A DNA stretch of 64,000 nt, taken from the NCBI GenBank assembly GCA_963675135.1, contig OY776129.1:62621028-62685027 (forward strand). Direction: 5' to 3'. This document shows, in pieces, positions 34,407-46,853 of this stretch; position 1 is the first letter of the stretch; the number at the start of each line of letters is the position of its first letter. The position numbers and the translations under genes are program-made. This DNA is from Galeopsis tetrahit (Eukaryota; Streptophyta; Magnoliopsida; Lamiales; Lamiaceae). The notes under the pieces are model-generated. The model saw nothing but the letters and a program-made list of their open reading frames with translations, made no database searches and was not told the origin of the DNA.

Positions 34407-36798
34407 ATGGAGGAGGAGGATTACTACACGAAAGATGGGACTGTTGATTACAAGAACAATCCTGCCAATAGGAAAAAAACTGGAACATGGAGGGCCTGCC
34501 CCTTCATTCTTGGTATGTATACTCTCTGAAATTATTTTTTATAACTTAAGTCATTCTAATTTCGATTTAATCCCCAATTCTAATAATCATTGATAAATTT
34601 ATTTTAATGAAATTGGATTACGGAAATTTCATAGTGAATTGTTTATTTAGTATGTAGAAATAGAATAATACTACTGCAGTTTAGTGATTTTGAAAAAAAT
34701 TGAAAGGAGTATTTCATATACTAAGTAGTAATTTGTAATATCTCAAATAAAGTAGTGTAATTCTAATTTCTTGTACAGGAAATGAATGTTGTGAAAGATT
34801 AGCCTACTATGGAATGAGCAGCAATCTGATGCTCTATTTCACCAACCAACTCAATCAACACAACGCCACCGCTTCCAAAAATCTCTCGAATTGGTCCGGG
34901 ACTTGCTATGTAATGCCTTTAATCGGAGCCTTTCTAGCCGATGCCTATCTAGGACGATACTGGACTATTGCTAGCTTTTCGATCATCTATGTCATTGTAA
35001 GACGACGCTCTCACCTAAAAAAAAAAAATGTGTTTTTACCACATTTTGTGACACTTTTTGATTCTTTATAACCAGGGAATGACACTATTAACCCTGTCAG
35101 CCTCAGTCCCGGGACTAAGGCCAATGTGTCGAACAAAAGACGAATGCACTGCAACAAGCTCCCAAACTGCGGTGTGCTTCGCTGCACTGTACCTTGTGGC
35201 ACTAGGTACTGGCGGTATCAAGCCCTGTGTTTCATCGTACGGTGCTGATCAGTTTGATGATGCTGATGAGGTTGAGAAAGGCCACAAGAGCTCATTCTTC
35301 AATTGGTTCTATTTCTCAATCAATATTGGTGCATTGGTGGCCTCTTCAGTGTTGGTTTGGATTCAAGTGAACATAGGTTGGGGATGGGGGTTTGGCATTC
35401 CAACTGTTGCGATGGCGTTAGCTGTCGCGTTTTTCTTTTCTGGTACTCGTTTGTATCGGTACCAGAAGCCCGGGGGTAGCCCCCTTACGCGCCTTTGCCA
35501 GGTCGTGGTGGCATCGATCAGAAAGTATCGCGTTGTGGTGCCCGATGATAAGTCTCTTCTATATGAGACTCCTGATGCTGAGTCCACTATTGTTGGCAGC
35601 CGTAAACTTGATCATACTAATGAACTCAGGTATGAGACGAAGTTCTGTTTATTCTTCTAATTTGGAATGGTTAAATGGAATAAGAGATTTTTTTTGAAAT
35701 ATATTTTGACCATATTTGACTATGAAGTGGGTTTTTTTTTGAATTACATTAAATTACCCATCCCTTTTCCCCTCCCCATGACTCGAACCTAGGACCACCT
35801 AGGTAGTGGTGCTCTAACCACTTGAGCTATCCCACTTTTTTGACTATGAAGTGGGTGTATTTTAGTAATTGAGTAGATTTTTTTTTAGTGTGGTTGTTGT
35901 GTATATGAAAGTGTGATAATAGTAATACTTTATATTTCATTTTGTGACACTACAACCTTTCAGTTTCTTCGACAAAGCCGCGGTGGAGGCATCCACGGAT
36001 GAGAGCAAGGACTCAATCAACCCGTGGCGCCTCTGCACGGTGACTCAAGTCGAGGAGCTGAAAGGGATCATACGCCTGTTGCCCGTGTGGGCAACGGGCA
36101 TAATCTTCAGCGCTGTTTACAACCAAATGGGGAACCTCTTCATCCTCCAAGCCGAGTACATGGACGCTCGATTAGGCCACACCAATTTCAAAATCCCGGA
36201 AGCCTCACTCTCCATTTTCGACACAATAAGTGTCATCTTCTGGGTCCCGGTCTACGACTTTCTCATCATTCCAATGGCACGCAAGTTCACGGGCCACAAG
36301 AACGGCCTAACTCAGCTCCAACGCATGGGAGTCGGGCTTTTCATCTCCATCTTTGCCATGCTCTCCGCGGGCATTTTGGAAATTGTGAGGCTGAGGATTG
36401 TGAAACGAGACGGTAGCTATAGCGTGAAGGAGGCGCCGATCTCTATATTCTGGCAAGTGCCTCAATACTTCATCATAGGATGCGCGGAAGTGTTCACTAA
36501 CATAGGGCAGCTCGAGTTTTTCTACGAGCAAGCGCCCGATTCCATGAGGAGTTTGTGCTCGGCTTTATCGCTGACGACGACGGCCCTGGGGAGTTATTTG
36601 AGCTCGTTGTTGGTTACAATTGTGATGGAGATTAGTACCAAGAATGGCAAGTATGGATGGATACCTGATAACTTGAACTATGGGCATCTTCATTATTTCT
36701 TTTTCCTTTTGGCTATTATGAGTGTCCTTAATTTGGGAGCTTTTATTGTGGTTGCTATGAAGTATACTTACAAGAAGGCTGTGGGAACTTTGCGTTAG
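34407..36798 (+). CDS. NPF8/PTR-type proton-coupled transporter, copy 1 (4 exons)
   Basis: Exons 34407-34512, 34779-34996, 35076-35629 and 35964-36798, all GT-AG. The joined frame is 1713 nt, 570 aa, typical NPF length. The start MEEEDYYTKDGTVDY matches PTR1/PTR2-like proteins. The proton-coupling ExxER motif is ECCER (residues 38-42). The PTR signature region YGADQFDDAD / NWFYFSINIGALVA is in exon 3, and FYEQAPDSMRSLCSALSLTT in exon 4. Twelve membrane helices are expected, with the large central loop between helices 6 and 7 in exons 3-4. Known role of NPF8 members: H+-coupled di/tripeptide uptake at the plasma membrane or tonoplast. The junction at exons 3/4 gives Ser where copy 2 has Arg. 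Tandem partner of 46854-50037. Confidence 0.95.
35733..35838 (-). mobile_element. tRNA-derived SINE in NPF copy 1 intron 3, 18-bp target duplication
   Basis: 106 bp between exact copies of TTTGACTATGAAGTGGGT (35715-35732, 35839-35856). On the minus strand: GGGATAGCTCAAGTGGTTAGAGC (A box region), GGTTCGAGTC (B box), a GGGGAGGGG body and an A-rich tail. Same family as 11341-11463. Absent from intron 3 of the duplicate gene, so it inserted after the duplication. Confidence 0.92.
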
Positions 36799-37538
36799 CT
36801 CCTCGGCTAGCTCATTTCATCAATATAATAGGACAAGGATTAATTGTTAATTTTATGTGTTTGTAAATACTTGTCAACTGTTTAATCTCTCGTTTTTCTT
36901 TATATATATTGATTTAAATGTGAAAATATGGCCACTGTACCGGGGGCAGAGAATTCCAGTTTCGTCTCGAATGGGGCAGGAATTTCCGATTTCTTCCTCC
37001 CGATTTAATCATTATTTTTTTATTCGTGTAATTTTTCTTATTTTAAATAATTTATAAGATAAAACAGAAAAAAGATAATTAGAAATGAGGAATCCTCGAG
37101 AGAGAAAAAAAATGATCATACAAAGATTGCCTCACCCGTTATCATCCCTAGGACAGAGCCATTAATTTTTTAGATTATCTTAAAATTCAAAGTAATGTCA
37201 CCCAAATTTAAACCCGCATTTTCACATACTAATTTCTCCATTTTAGTTTTTTATCAGATCATCACTTATGTAACATTTGACGTTACAAATTGTGGAATAA
37301 TGGATGGTATGTTGAAGTAGAGAAGAAGAGGATTACTACTATAAAGGAGTCCCACAAAAGGTCAAAAATCAAATCAAATGAGATTGAGAATATTCAAAGA
37401 AGTTGACGTTTTGTAAATTAGTGTTTATGAAGTAAGCAAATCACATGATTATTAATTATCGTGCAAGAATCAGCAATGTGACGTGATGTGCATGTGCAGA
37501 AATTTATAAGTACACGCAGACAGTTTTTTTTTTTGGTG
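36799..37538. other. 3' flank of NPF copy 1
   Basis: 3' UTR and intergenic DNA. A small GGGGCAGAGAATTCC-type block lies near 36940; nothing else recognised. Confidence 0.4.
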
Positions 37539-37543
37539 CAATT

Positions 37544-38724
37544 TGTTGGTTTATAGATTACCAACAATGGCTTACAAAGAATTTAGACGGAAAAAATAAA
37601 GACAGTAAATGAAATTACAAAGTCTTCAAGGTCTTCAACTTTCCAAAAGAGGCAGCTTCCTTGTTTGAGCAGCTTCTTAGAATAGCAGGTCCAGAAAGGG
37701 AAGAAAACAACACTGTAGATAAACAGAAAGTTAGGGAAAAGAGCCGAGTCAAGGTGATACCTTTTCCCGTAAAACAAACACGTCCCGGCTAGTGTTCACG
37801 GATTGACGAGTTGCTTCGAAAGGTAAAACGGCTTCCTCTTTGCACGAGCAACACCGCAGCGTACAAAGCTCCAGCGAACAGAATACACGTTAGAACCGGA
37901 TCGCACTCTAAAATGCTATGCAGAATGCTGGAAATAGTGTATGCAATTTTCTGAAAAAACTCAGGTGAAATTTGTTGTATGCAAAAGTGTGTTTTTCCCA
38001 AAACCATGCACTCCTATTTATAGGCAGTGTCACCCAGGTGTGGAACAGACGGGTATTTAAGGCAGTAACGGCTGGTAACACATTAATATGGTAGTTTCAG
38101 GAATGGTTCTTAATACCCAGCACATTAATATGGCAGTTTCGGAATGGTAACTTCCATTCTTAAACTTCCACGCAATTAAGACAATCACATTTCAAATTCT
38201 TGACTTCCATAGACTTGGGCTGCCTAAATCCGTGTGGGTCGAGGCCCACATTTTTAGAACCTCAAAAAGATAGAGGGGCCCCAGACCAAAGCCCAAAGTC
38301 CAATTGCCAAGATCCAAGGCCAAGGCCAAGGCCCAGGACCACGGACCCGGCTCGGCACGGCCGGACGGGCGGGCGGCGCGCGCGCGCGTGTGGCTAATTG
38401 AATGGTTCAATAGTCACTACAATTTGAACATTCTTAACTAACTCCTATTAATAAGGAGGTAGTTAATTATCTCATTTATCAATGTGGGATAGTTATTAAC
38501 ACTACTCCCAATGCATCACTTTGTCTTAAACTTCGTACATTAATTTCTCACTCACCGAAATTCGGTTTTGAGATTTTAAATATACTACGATCATCTACTC
38601 GGAGAGTAGAACGATCCTACAATATTTAATTCTTCGGAAATTAAATATTCATACCCTAAAATAATTGATTAATTAAAATCAATTAAATATTAAGAAATTG
38701 AATAAAAACCCAATTTCTCCAACA
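37544..38724 (-). repeat. 3' LTR of the provirus, with TATA box
   Basis: 1181 bp. Carries the TATA box TATAAATA on the minus strand (38015-38022), CATTAATATGGCAGTTTC-type repeats and a very GC-rich (GC)n block at about 38345-38390. The segment 37859-38068 is missing from the other LTR. Confidence 0.9.
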
Positions 38725-39277
38725 ATCCCCCACATGAGTGGAAATTACTACCCATAATCATGCAGACTCGCAATCCAGTTCAATTGAGACACTGTTGCAT
38801 CCGGAAAGGTGGCTTGTGACCTTGAACCTTCCGTAGTCAAACACTACCGAGTACACTGGCGGCTTAGTGGACGCGATGCCTTGAACTACTCCTCCTTAGT
38901 GTGTACTGAGACAACGGTGCTGACACAACAACATCTCAAACGTGTTTCGTTCTCACGTTTTTGTCCATTTCGGCCATGGACACCCTTTGAGTTAATAAGT
39001 GCATTTCGTGAAGCGGCCCCACTTCTCACTTATATAGGTGGACTCCCATATTGAGTATCCCGCAATACTCTACCTCCCGGAGGTCTTAGGGAACCATTAA
39101 AAGTCATAGACTTAGCCTTACCACAAATCTTACGGGACAACACTTGGTGTTGTGCTTTTCTAAGGAATGGTTTGAATATCCAAGTGTTCCAATTCAACAT
39201 TCACAGCTTAGTTTTCCCATTGAACCAAGTTCTTGGGATCTCCAGTCAACATGGTTGGGTTACCACTGTTTCAGTTG

Positions 39278-42200
39278 TTATTTTGTGGGTTTTAGACCCA
39301 TTCCTTCTAGCAACTTATTCATCTGATCTCGGTTTATTCCTTTTGTAAGCGGATCCGCTATATTGTCTTTTGACCTTACATAGTCAATTGACATCACACC
39401 ACTCGAAATCAGATGTCTAACAGAGTTATGTCGACGACGTATGTGTCTCGACTTTCCGTTATACATGTCGTTCAAAGCCCTGCCAATTGTGGCTTGACAG
39501 TCATAGTGTACCATCACAGTAGGCACGGGTTTGTTCCAACATGGAATGTCCTCGAGGAAATTTCGAAGCCACTCGGCTTCTTCACCAGCTTTATCCAAAG
39601 CTATGAATTCTGATTCCATCGTGGACCGGGCAATACACGTCTGTTTCGTTGATCTCCACGATACAGCAGCACCTCCAATAGTGAACACATATCCACTAGT
39701 GGAAAATGACTCATTCGTGTCAGAGATCCAATTGGCGTCACTGTACCCTTCAAGTACCGCCGGAAACCTTGTGTAATGAAGCCCGTAGTCAATAGTGTAC
39801 TTTAAGTACCTAAGGACCCTTCTAAGAGCCTTCCAGTGCTCTTTATTTGGATTGCTAGTGAATCTACTCAACTTGTTCACTGCACAGGCAAGATCCGGGC
39901 GTGTACAGTTTGTAATGTACATCACACTTCCAATGATTCTTGCATATTCAAGTTGTGCAACCGGATCGCCTCGATTCTTGCTCAAGTGTACATTGAGCTC
40001 CATGGGCGTCTTGGCAGGTGGATCATTAAAGGCATTGAATTTCTTTAACACACTCTCAACATAGTGAGATTGTGTCAAGTAGATTCCATTAAACTTTCTC
40101 TCGATCTTGATTCCTAGAATCACATCAGCCAGTCCCATGTCTTTCATGTCAAAACTACGTTTTAACATAGCCTTTGTTTCCATGATCATGGCATTGCTGC
40201 TGCCCATGATCAACATGTCGTCCACATAAAGACACATGATAACAAATCCTTTTGATGTATTTTTCACATACACACATTTGTCACATTCGTTTATCTTGAA
40301 ACCATTGGACAACATAGTTTCATCAAACTTCAGATGCCACTGTTTTGGAGCTTGTTTGAGTCCATACAGTGAACGAACGAGTCTACACACCTTTTTCTCG
40401 TTGCCAGGTGCTATAAACCCTTCAGGTTGATCCATGTATATTTCTTCAACTAATTCCCCATTCAAGAACGCAGTCTTGACATCCATTTGGTGAATCTCGA
40501 GATTGTGCAAAGCAGCAATCGCAATTAACACACGAATGGATGTAATCCTTGTTACTGGGGAGTAAGTATCAAAGAAATCATACCCTTCTTTTTGTCTAAA
40601 GCCCTTTGCTACCAAACGAGCTTTATACTTGTCAATTGATCCATCTGCTTTATATTTTCTTCTAAGGATCCACTTGCATCCTAAGGTCTTACAACCTCTA
40701 GGGAGATCAACTAACTCCCACGTATTGTTCTGCAGAATAGAATCAATTTCGCTATTGATAGCTTCTTGCCAGAATGATGCATCTGGTCTTGACAGAGCTT
40801 CCTTGATAGACTTAGGTTCATCTTCAATCACAAAAGTGATGAAGTCAGGACCGTAAGTTTTTGCAATTTTTGCTCTTTTGCTGCGTCTAGGTTCTTCATG
40901 CTCTTGAGCTGAAGAACTAACAGCCTCTGCTTCTACGTGAGCCCTCTTATTTTCAGGTCTCACCTCATCTTTATCTTTATTAGGAAAGATATTTTCAAAG
41001 AATATTGCATTCCTTGATTCTATCATAGTGCCTTCTGACATGTCAGGTATTTCTGATTTGTGAATCAGAAACCTATAGGCACTACTGTTGAGTGCATATC
41101 CTACAAAGATACAATCGACCGTTTTAGGGCCAATTCTAACTTGTTTAGGAGCAGGCACTTCAACCTTTGCAAGACACCCCCACACTTTGAGGTACTTGTA
41201 GGATGGTTTCCGCTTTTTCCACATTTCATAAGGTGTCAGATCCTTTGTTTTGTGTGGAATTTTGTTCAAAATGTGGTTAGCCGATAGTATAGCTTCCCCC
41301 CACAGATTCTGCGGTAAACCCGAGCTGATTAACATTGCGTTCATCATCTCCTTTAGTGTTCGGTTCTTTCTCTCCGCAACACCATTAGACTGAGGTGAGT
41401 AAGGGGCAGTAGTTTGATGTATGATGCCAGAATCAGCACATATCTGTTCAAAAGGTGCTACGTATTCCCCACCTCTATCACTTCGAATCACCTTAATTCG
41501 AGTGCTAAGTTGATTTTCTACTTCATTCTTGTAAAGTTTAAAAGCTTCAATAGCTTCATCTTTACTTCACAAGAGATAAACGTAGCAAAATCTTGTGCAA
41601 TCATCAATAAAAGTAATGAAATACTTTTTGCCACCTCTAGTTTGCACAAACTTTAAATCACATACATCAGTATGGATTAAGTCTAGAGGAGCAGTGTCCC
41701 TTTCCACAGAAGTAAATGGCAACTTTGTCATTTTAGCTTCAACACATATCTCACACTTTTTAGGTGTTTCAATATTGTTCATTTTAAGTAAATCAAGATT
41801 TACTAAACGCTTTATAGATTTTAGATTTACATGTCCTAATCTTAAATGCCATAAAGAGGAACACTCCACGATGTAAGAGGAAGTAGAAACGTTTTCATTG
41901 ATAACTTTCTTACCTTTACGGCTTACAACCATTACACTCATTTTGAACAGACCATTCTCGAGATAACCTCGACCAAGGAACTGTCCAAACTTGTTAAGTA
42001 CAACTTTATCAGACTCAAAAACTAGTTTAAACTGATGACTAACTAGAAGAGAGCCGGAGATCAGATTCTTGCGGATGTCCGGGACATGCAGCACATCCTT
42101 CAGCTTGAGCTCTTTGCCAGAAGTGAGCTTGAGCACAACAGTTCCAACACCAGCCACATCAGACGAGGCATGGTTTCCCATATGGAGCTTTCCCCCATCA

Positions 42201-43309
42201 GCAGGAGCATAAGTCGAGAAGACACCCTTCTCGGAACAAACATGGCAAGTAGCACCGGTATCCACGAACCATTCCTTTGGATTGTCAACCATGTTGGTCT
42301 CAAACACAACAGCAGACATATCCATTTCAGTGAGATTATGTTGTGCCACATTAGCACTTGATTGTCCTCCCTTACCCTTGTTTTTATCAACTTTCTTAGA
42401 GACGCGACAATCAGTTGCTTTGTGGCCCGGTTTTTCACACTTGTAGCAATTACCATTAAATTTGGGTTTTGCAGGAACAGGTGCTTTACCTTTGTCATTA
42501 GGCCTTTTTCGTTTTTTAGACGATTCACCACGTTCCATTAAATTTGCCTTTGCCTCAACCGAGACTTGATTTGATTTACCGTCCATCCTTTTATTATCTT
42601 CTTCAATTCGAAGTTTGACGATCAAATCTTCTAGGCTCATTTCCTTTCGCTTGTGTTTGAGATAACTTTTAAAATCCTTCCAAGAAGGTGGTAGTTTCTC
42701 AATCACTGCGGCTACTTGGAAAGCGTCCGGAAGGACCGTACCCTCCGCGAGGATATCATGTAGGATTAACTGAAATTTTTGAACTTGTTCAACGACAGAT
42801 TTACCATCTACCATTTTGAAGTCCAAAAATCTCGCCACCACGAACTTCTTAGTTCCGACATCCTCGGTTTTGTACTTTCGTTCCAAAGACTCCCACAGTT
42901 CTTTGGCAGTACGAACCGGTTGGTACACGTTATACAACGCGTCAACTAGTCCTCCAAGGACGTAGTTCCGACACAAGAAATCGCCATGAGACCATTGGTC
43001 AAATGCGACCCTCCTAGCATTATCCGTTTCACTTTCAGCGACAACGGGCGGATCCTCCCGGAGGAACCTTGCTAGGTGAAGTGTCGTGAGGTAAAACAAC
43101 ATCTTTTGTTGCCACCTCTTAAAATCAGTACCCGAGAACTTCTCGGGTTTTTCCCCATGCACCATGAAATTGCGAGTTTCAGAGGGTGGAAAAAACATGG
43201 GGGGTAAAAACGTGTTATTTGGGACAACGTTTGGAGTTGGGTTCGAGGTGTTCTCAATCAGGGTATTGTCGATAGGGGTGTTATCGGAGCCATTTCCGTC
43301 AGATGCCAT
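39278..43309 (-). pseudogene. copia Gag-Pol polyprotein with one premature stop
   Basis: One frame of 1344 codons, broken only by TGA at 41567-41569 inside integrase (CYVYLL*SKDEAIEAF). Order: Gag; zinc knuckle CYKCEKPGHKATDC; protease WFVDTGATCHV; GAG-pre-integrase LWHLRLGHVNLKS; integrase DDE residues in HTDVCD, RSDRGGEY and NGVAERKNR; RT with DVKTAFLNG and catalytic YVDD; RNase H with SDANW, ESEF and YDCQA. Role: copy-and-paste replication of the element in cytoplasmic particles, then integration. The lone stop could prevent synthesis of most Pol. Active-site residues otherwise appear conserved, suggesting a fairly young insertion. Confidence 0.92.
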
Positions 43310-43358
43310 TGTGGTATCTCTTTTTTTTTTTTCCTTTTTCTTGTGTTTGTTTTACGAT

Positions 43359-44369
43359 TGTTGGTTTATAGATTACCAACAATGGCTTACAAAGAATTTA
43401 GACGGAAAAAATAAAGACAGTAAATGAAATTACAAAGTCTTCAAGGTCTTCAACTTTCCAAAAGAGGCAGATTCCTTGTTTGAGCAGCTTCTTAGAATAG
43501 CAGGTCCAGAAAGGGAAGAAAACAGCACTGTAGATAAACAGAAAGTTAGGGAAAAGAGCCGAGTCAAGGTGATACCTTTTCCCGTAAAACAAACACGTCC
43601 CGGCTAGTGTTCACGGATTGACGAGTTGCTTCGAAAGGTAAAACGGCTTCCTCTTTGCACGAGCAACACCGCACGGCTGGTAACACATTAATATGGCAGT
43701 TTCTGGCAGTTTCAGGAATGGTAGCTCCCATTCTTAATACTCCAGCACATTAATATGGCAGTTTCCCGAATGGTAACTCCCATTCTTAATACCCAGCACA
43801 TTAATATGGCAGTTTCGGAATGGTAACTTCCATTCTTAAACTTCCACGCTCAAATTCAAATTCCAGAAGTCAACTTCCGCTTGACTTCCATAGACTTGGG
43901 CTGCCTAAATCCGTGTGGGTCGAGGCCCACATTTTTTATCCACTCAAAGTCCAATTGCCAAGATCCAAGGCCAAGGCCCAGGCCCACGGACCCGGCACGG
44001 CACGGCCGGACGGGCGGCGCGCGCGCGCGCGCTTGTGGCTAATTGAATGGTTCAATAGTCACTACAATTTGAACATTCTTAACTAACTCCTATTAATAAG
44101 GAGGTAGTTAATTATCTCATTTATCAATGTGGGATAGTTATTAACACTACTCTCAATGCATCACTTTGTCTTAAACTTCGTACATTAATTTCTAACTCAC
44201 CGAAATTCGGTTTTGAGATTTTAAATATACTACGATCATCTACTCGGAGAGTAGAACGATCCTACAATATTTAATTCTTCGGAAATTAAATATTCATACC
44301 CTCAAATAATTGATTAATTAAAATCAATTAAATATTAAGAAATTGAATAAAAACCCAATTTCTCCAACA
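43359..44369 (-). repeat. 5' LTR of the provirus, TATA region deleted
   Basis: 1011 bp. Compared with the 3' LTR, 210 bp are missing at the junction of CAACACCGCA and CGGCTGG (at about 43673), including the TATA box. It has an extra GGCAGTTTC/CATTAATAT repeat unit and a longer (GC)n run at about 44018-44032. Confidence 0.9.
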
Positions 44370-44657
44370 CAATTTTAATTAATTTTTTTTTAATCAACTC
44401 GTTTTTTTATTTTATTTTTCCCAGAATTATAGCAATACCCTTAAAAAAATATCAGCTCATTTGATGAAAATTTGTATATTTTAAAAAATATTAATATTGT
44501 CCGCCTACAAATAATTATGTTATATCCATCCTTTCTAAAGTTACTAATTTTGTTATTTTAGGTTTATCATCGATTTTTTTTTTTTTTGGCAAAACACATA
44601 ATCTCTCTCTACATTTTATTTTTATCTCTCTCTACCTCAACAATCCACTACCATATA

Positions 44658-44928
44658 CTCCCTCCGTCTCAAATTTTTTTAAACACTTTGACCGACACGG
44701 AAATTAAGAAAATAGAATAAAGTGAAGTGTAAAGTAAAATAAAGAGGGATATTATTGATAATTCATTGATTAAAGTAGATTGATTTGACTAAAGGGAAGG
44801 AAAAGTAAAATAAAAGAGGGGTATTATTGGTAAAAAATTATGTAAGTTGTTCCCTTTTTTTGGAGTGTGTAAAAAATGTTGGGATGCCCATTAAGAAAAG
44901 TGTGTAAAAAATCTTGGGACGGGGAGAG
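44658..44928. mobile_element. Stowaway-type MITE
   Basis: 271 bp between TA dinucleotides (44656-44657, 44929-44930). Left end CTCCCTCCGTCTCAAATTTT; right end, read inward, CTCTCCCCGTCCCAAGATTT. TTTTTTACACACTT is mirrored at about 20-30 bp in. Confidence 0.85.
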
Positions 44929-45107
44929 TAATACTATGTTTTTTAATCTTTGTTCAAAAATCAAATGCAGGACGAGACGGAGGGATTATATATTTGTATG
45001 GATATATATTTTTTGAATATGAACGAATACATTTATGGTATATTTCAAAAAGTTTTTAAGAATTAGTTAAACTTTTCTCAAAATTACTCTGAGAAAAATT
45101 CACAAAT

Positions 45108-45998
45108 GGTCATGTAACTTTGTTTGAATTCGTAAAAGGTCCTATAACTTTTTATTTGATCAATTTCAGTCATTTTAGTCTCAATTTCTGTTCTTTAGGT
45201 CTCAATTTTGGTCCTTTGAGTTCAATTTCAGTCCTCCATGTTCAACTTCAATACAATATGTCCAATTATAATCCTTTTAATTCAATTTCAACTGACGTAA
45301 TAGAACATGTGTATTTTACATTATATATATATTTTTTTTACAATTCTAACACATAAGCTGTTTTGATTAAAAAAAAAAGAGTGATATATTTAATGCAAAA
45401 TTTTAATACATATTTATTAGTAATCAAATATACATAATTTTATCAAAATCTTAAATTTATCTTCTTTTTTAGGTTGTATTTTACCAAATATTTATTTATA
45501 ATTAAATATATAATTTCATATGTTCATTTATAGTAAACAAAAAAAGTGATATATCTAATATGGAGTAAAAAAAAAAAGATAAATTGCTTTCAATGAAACA
45601 AATTAAAACATCAAATTCAGTTGCGTATTAATACTAAAAAAATACATATGTATATATTTGAGTATATATTTACAATTATCATCTAAAATTAAAATTCTAA
45701 TATTTAAATTGATCAAATATATTTTTAGCCCTCCAAACAGTTTATCTGTTGGATAACGTGTTAAAAATACTAAAAAAAATTGTTGCCCAAAATACACATT
45801 CTAATCAGGTTAGTAGGATTGAAATTAGATTAAAAGAACTAAAATTAAACTAATTTGACTGAAATTAGACTTAGGGGACTGAAATCGTTTCAAAGGACTG
45901 AATTTGAAATTAAAAGGACTAAAATTAAAATAACTAAAATTGATAAAATAAAAAGTTACATAATCTTTTATGGATTCAAACAAAGTTACACACTAATG
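45108..45998. mobile_element. Long-TIR MITE, about 0.9 kb
   Basis: Inverted arms of about 90 bp: GTAACTTTGTTTGAATTCGTAA near the left end matches, inverted, TTATGGATTCAAACAAAGTTAC near the right, and the match continues through TTTTTATTTGATCAATTTCAG. The interior has repeated CAATTTCAGTCC phrases. Long arms suggest a Mutator-like origin; the target duplication was not resolved. Confidence 0.65.
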
Positions 45999-46853
45999 AT
46001 ATATTTCGACACTTTTTTAAGAATTAGTGCGTTTTTTTTTTTGCCATAATTTGGTGAAATAACCAAATAGGTGGGAATTTAAATTCTTTAATCCACATTT
46101 TTTGGACAACTCGTTATAAATAATTTGCTAATTGTTTTGGCCCTTTTGGGTTTATCGCATGCACAACATTCGTCATTACAATAGCTTGTTTATGTCATCA
46201 TATGTGGGAATTTAGTTTGATGATCAAATCAAAGTGGTTTTCTTTATCAAAGAAACGCGCACACCTAATTTTAAAATAATGGTATGGGCCATTATAATTA
46301 ACTGTCAATGCCAAAAGTGTAATTATCCAAGATGGGAATTCAGACCAAAAAAATCTCCAGCTGGCGTGGCGGAATCATGGATTCCAGGTTCGGCTTTGAA
46401 TTTTCTATTCCTAATTTATGGGTTCACACTTCCGGTACATGCTTTTGTTGACTATAATATGTAAAATTCTCTCTCAGCCATTTTATCAAACAGGTCAACT
46501 GCTGTGACTTGTTAGTGAGAGTCTTGCAAAACTGGCACTCTCTCTTATCACTCCATTGCGTCTTTCAAGAAATTAACTTCAGGTTTATGCAGATTCTTGT
46601 TTTTGCTCTTCAATGCTCATTTTTGTCATTTATTAATTTAATTGCTTGTTTCCATCGTTGTTTAGTTAATATAGATCCTGAATTCGGCAAGTAGTAGTAT
46701 TATTTAATTTTATTGAGCTTTACCGCTTGTCCTACTCTGTTTTTGTTGTATTTCTTGATATAATAACGAAGAAATATTGACCTTTTGGATATTGCAGATT
46801 CAGGGTTGTTTAGTGAGAGTGTTGCGTAAATCAAAATACCAGTGATTGGAATT

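Larger units (their letters stand above)
37544..44369 (-). mobile_element. Nearly intact Ty1/copia provirus
   Basis: 6.8 kb, flanked by the exact 5-bp duplication CAATT (37539-37543, 44370-44374). On the minus strand: 5' LTR 43359-44369 (1011 bp), one long gag-pol frame 39278-43309, polypurine tract ATGTGGGGGAT, and 3' LTR 37544-38724 (1181 bp). Both LTRs begin TGTTGGAG and end ACCAACA. The primer site just inside the 5' LTR is not the usual Met-tRNA type. Only one nonsense codon interrupts the polyprotein. It lies between the two NPF genes. Confidence 0.95.
44375..46853. other. Intergenic region upstream of NPF copy 2
   Basis: AT-rich. Holds a Stowaway MITE (44658-44928) and a long-TIR element (45108-45998). 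46400-46853 probably contains the promoter and leader of NPF copy 2; no clear TATA box was chosen. Confidence 0.4.

Noticed and set aside
36024..36416. 130-codon frame overlapping NPF copy 1 exon 4
   Set aside because: Shadow frame of the transporter exon.
37789..38007. 72-codon frame in the 3' LTR
   Set aside because: It has a hydrophobic stretch but lies wholly within LTR sequence, and the region is deleted from the other LTR; no sign of a gene.
42100..42531. 143-codon frame in the provirus
   Set aside because: Shadow frame of gag-pol.
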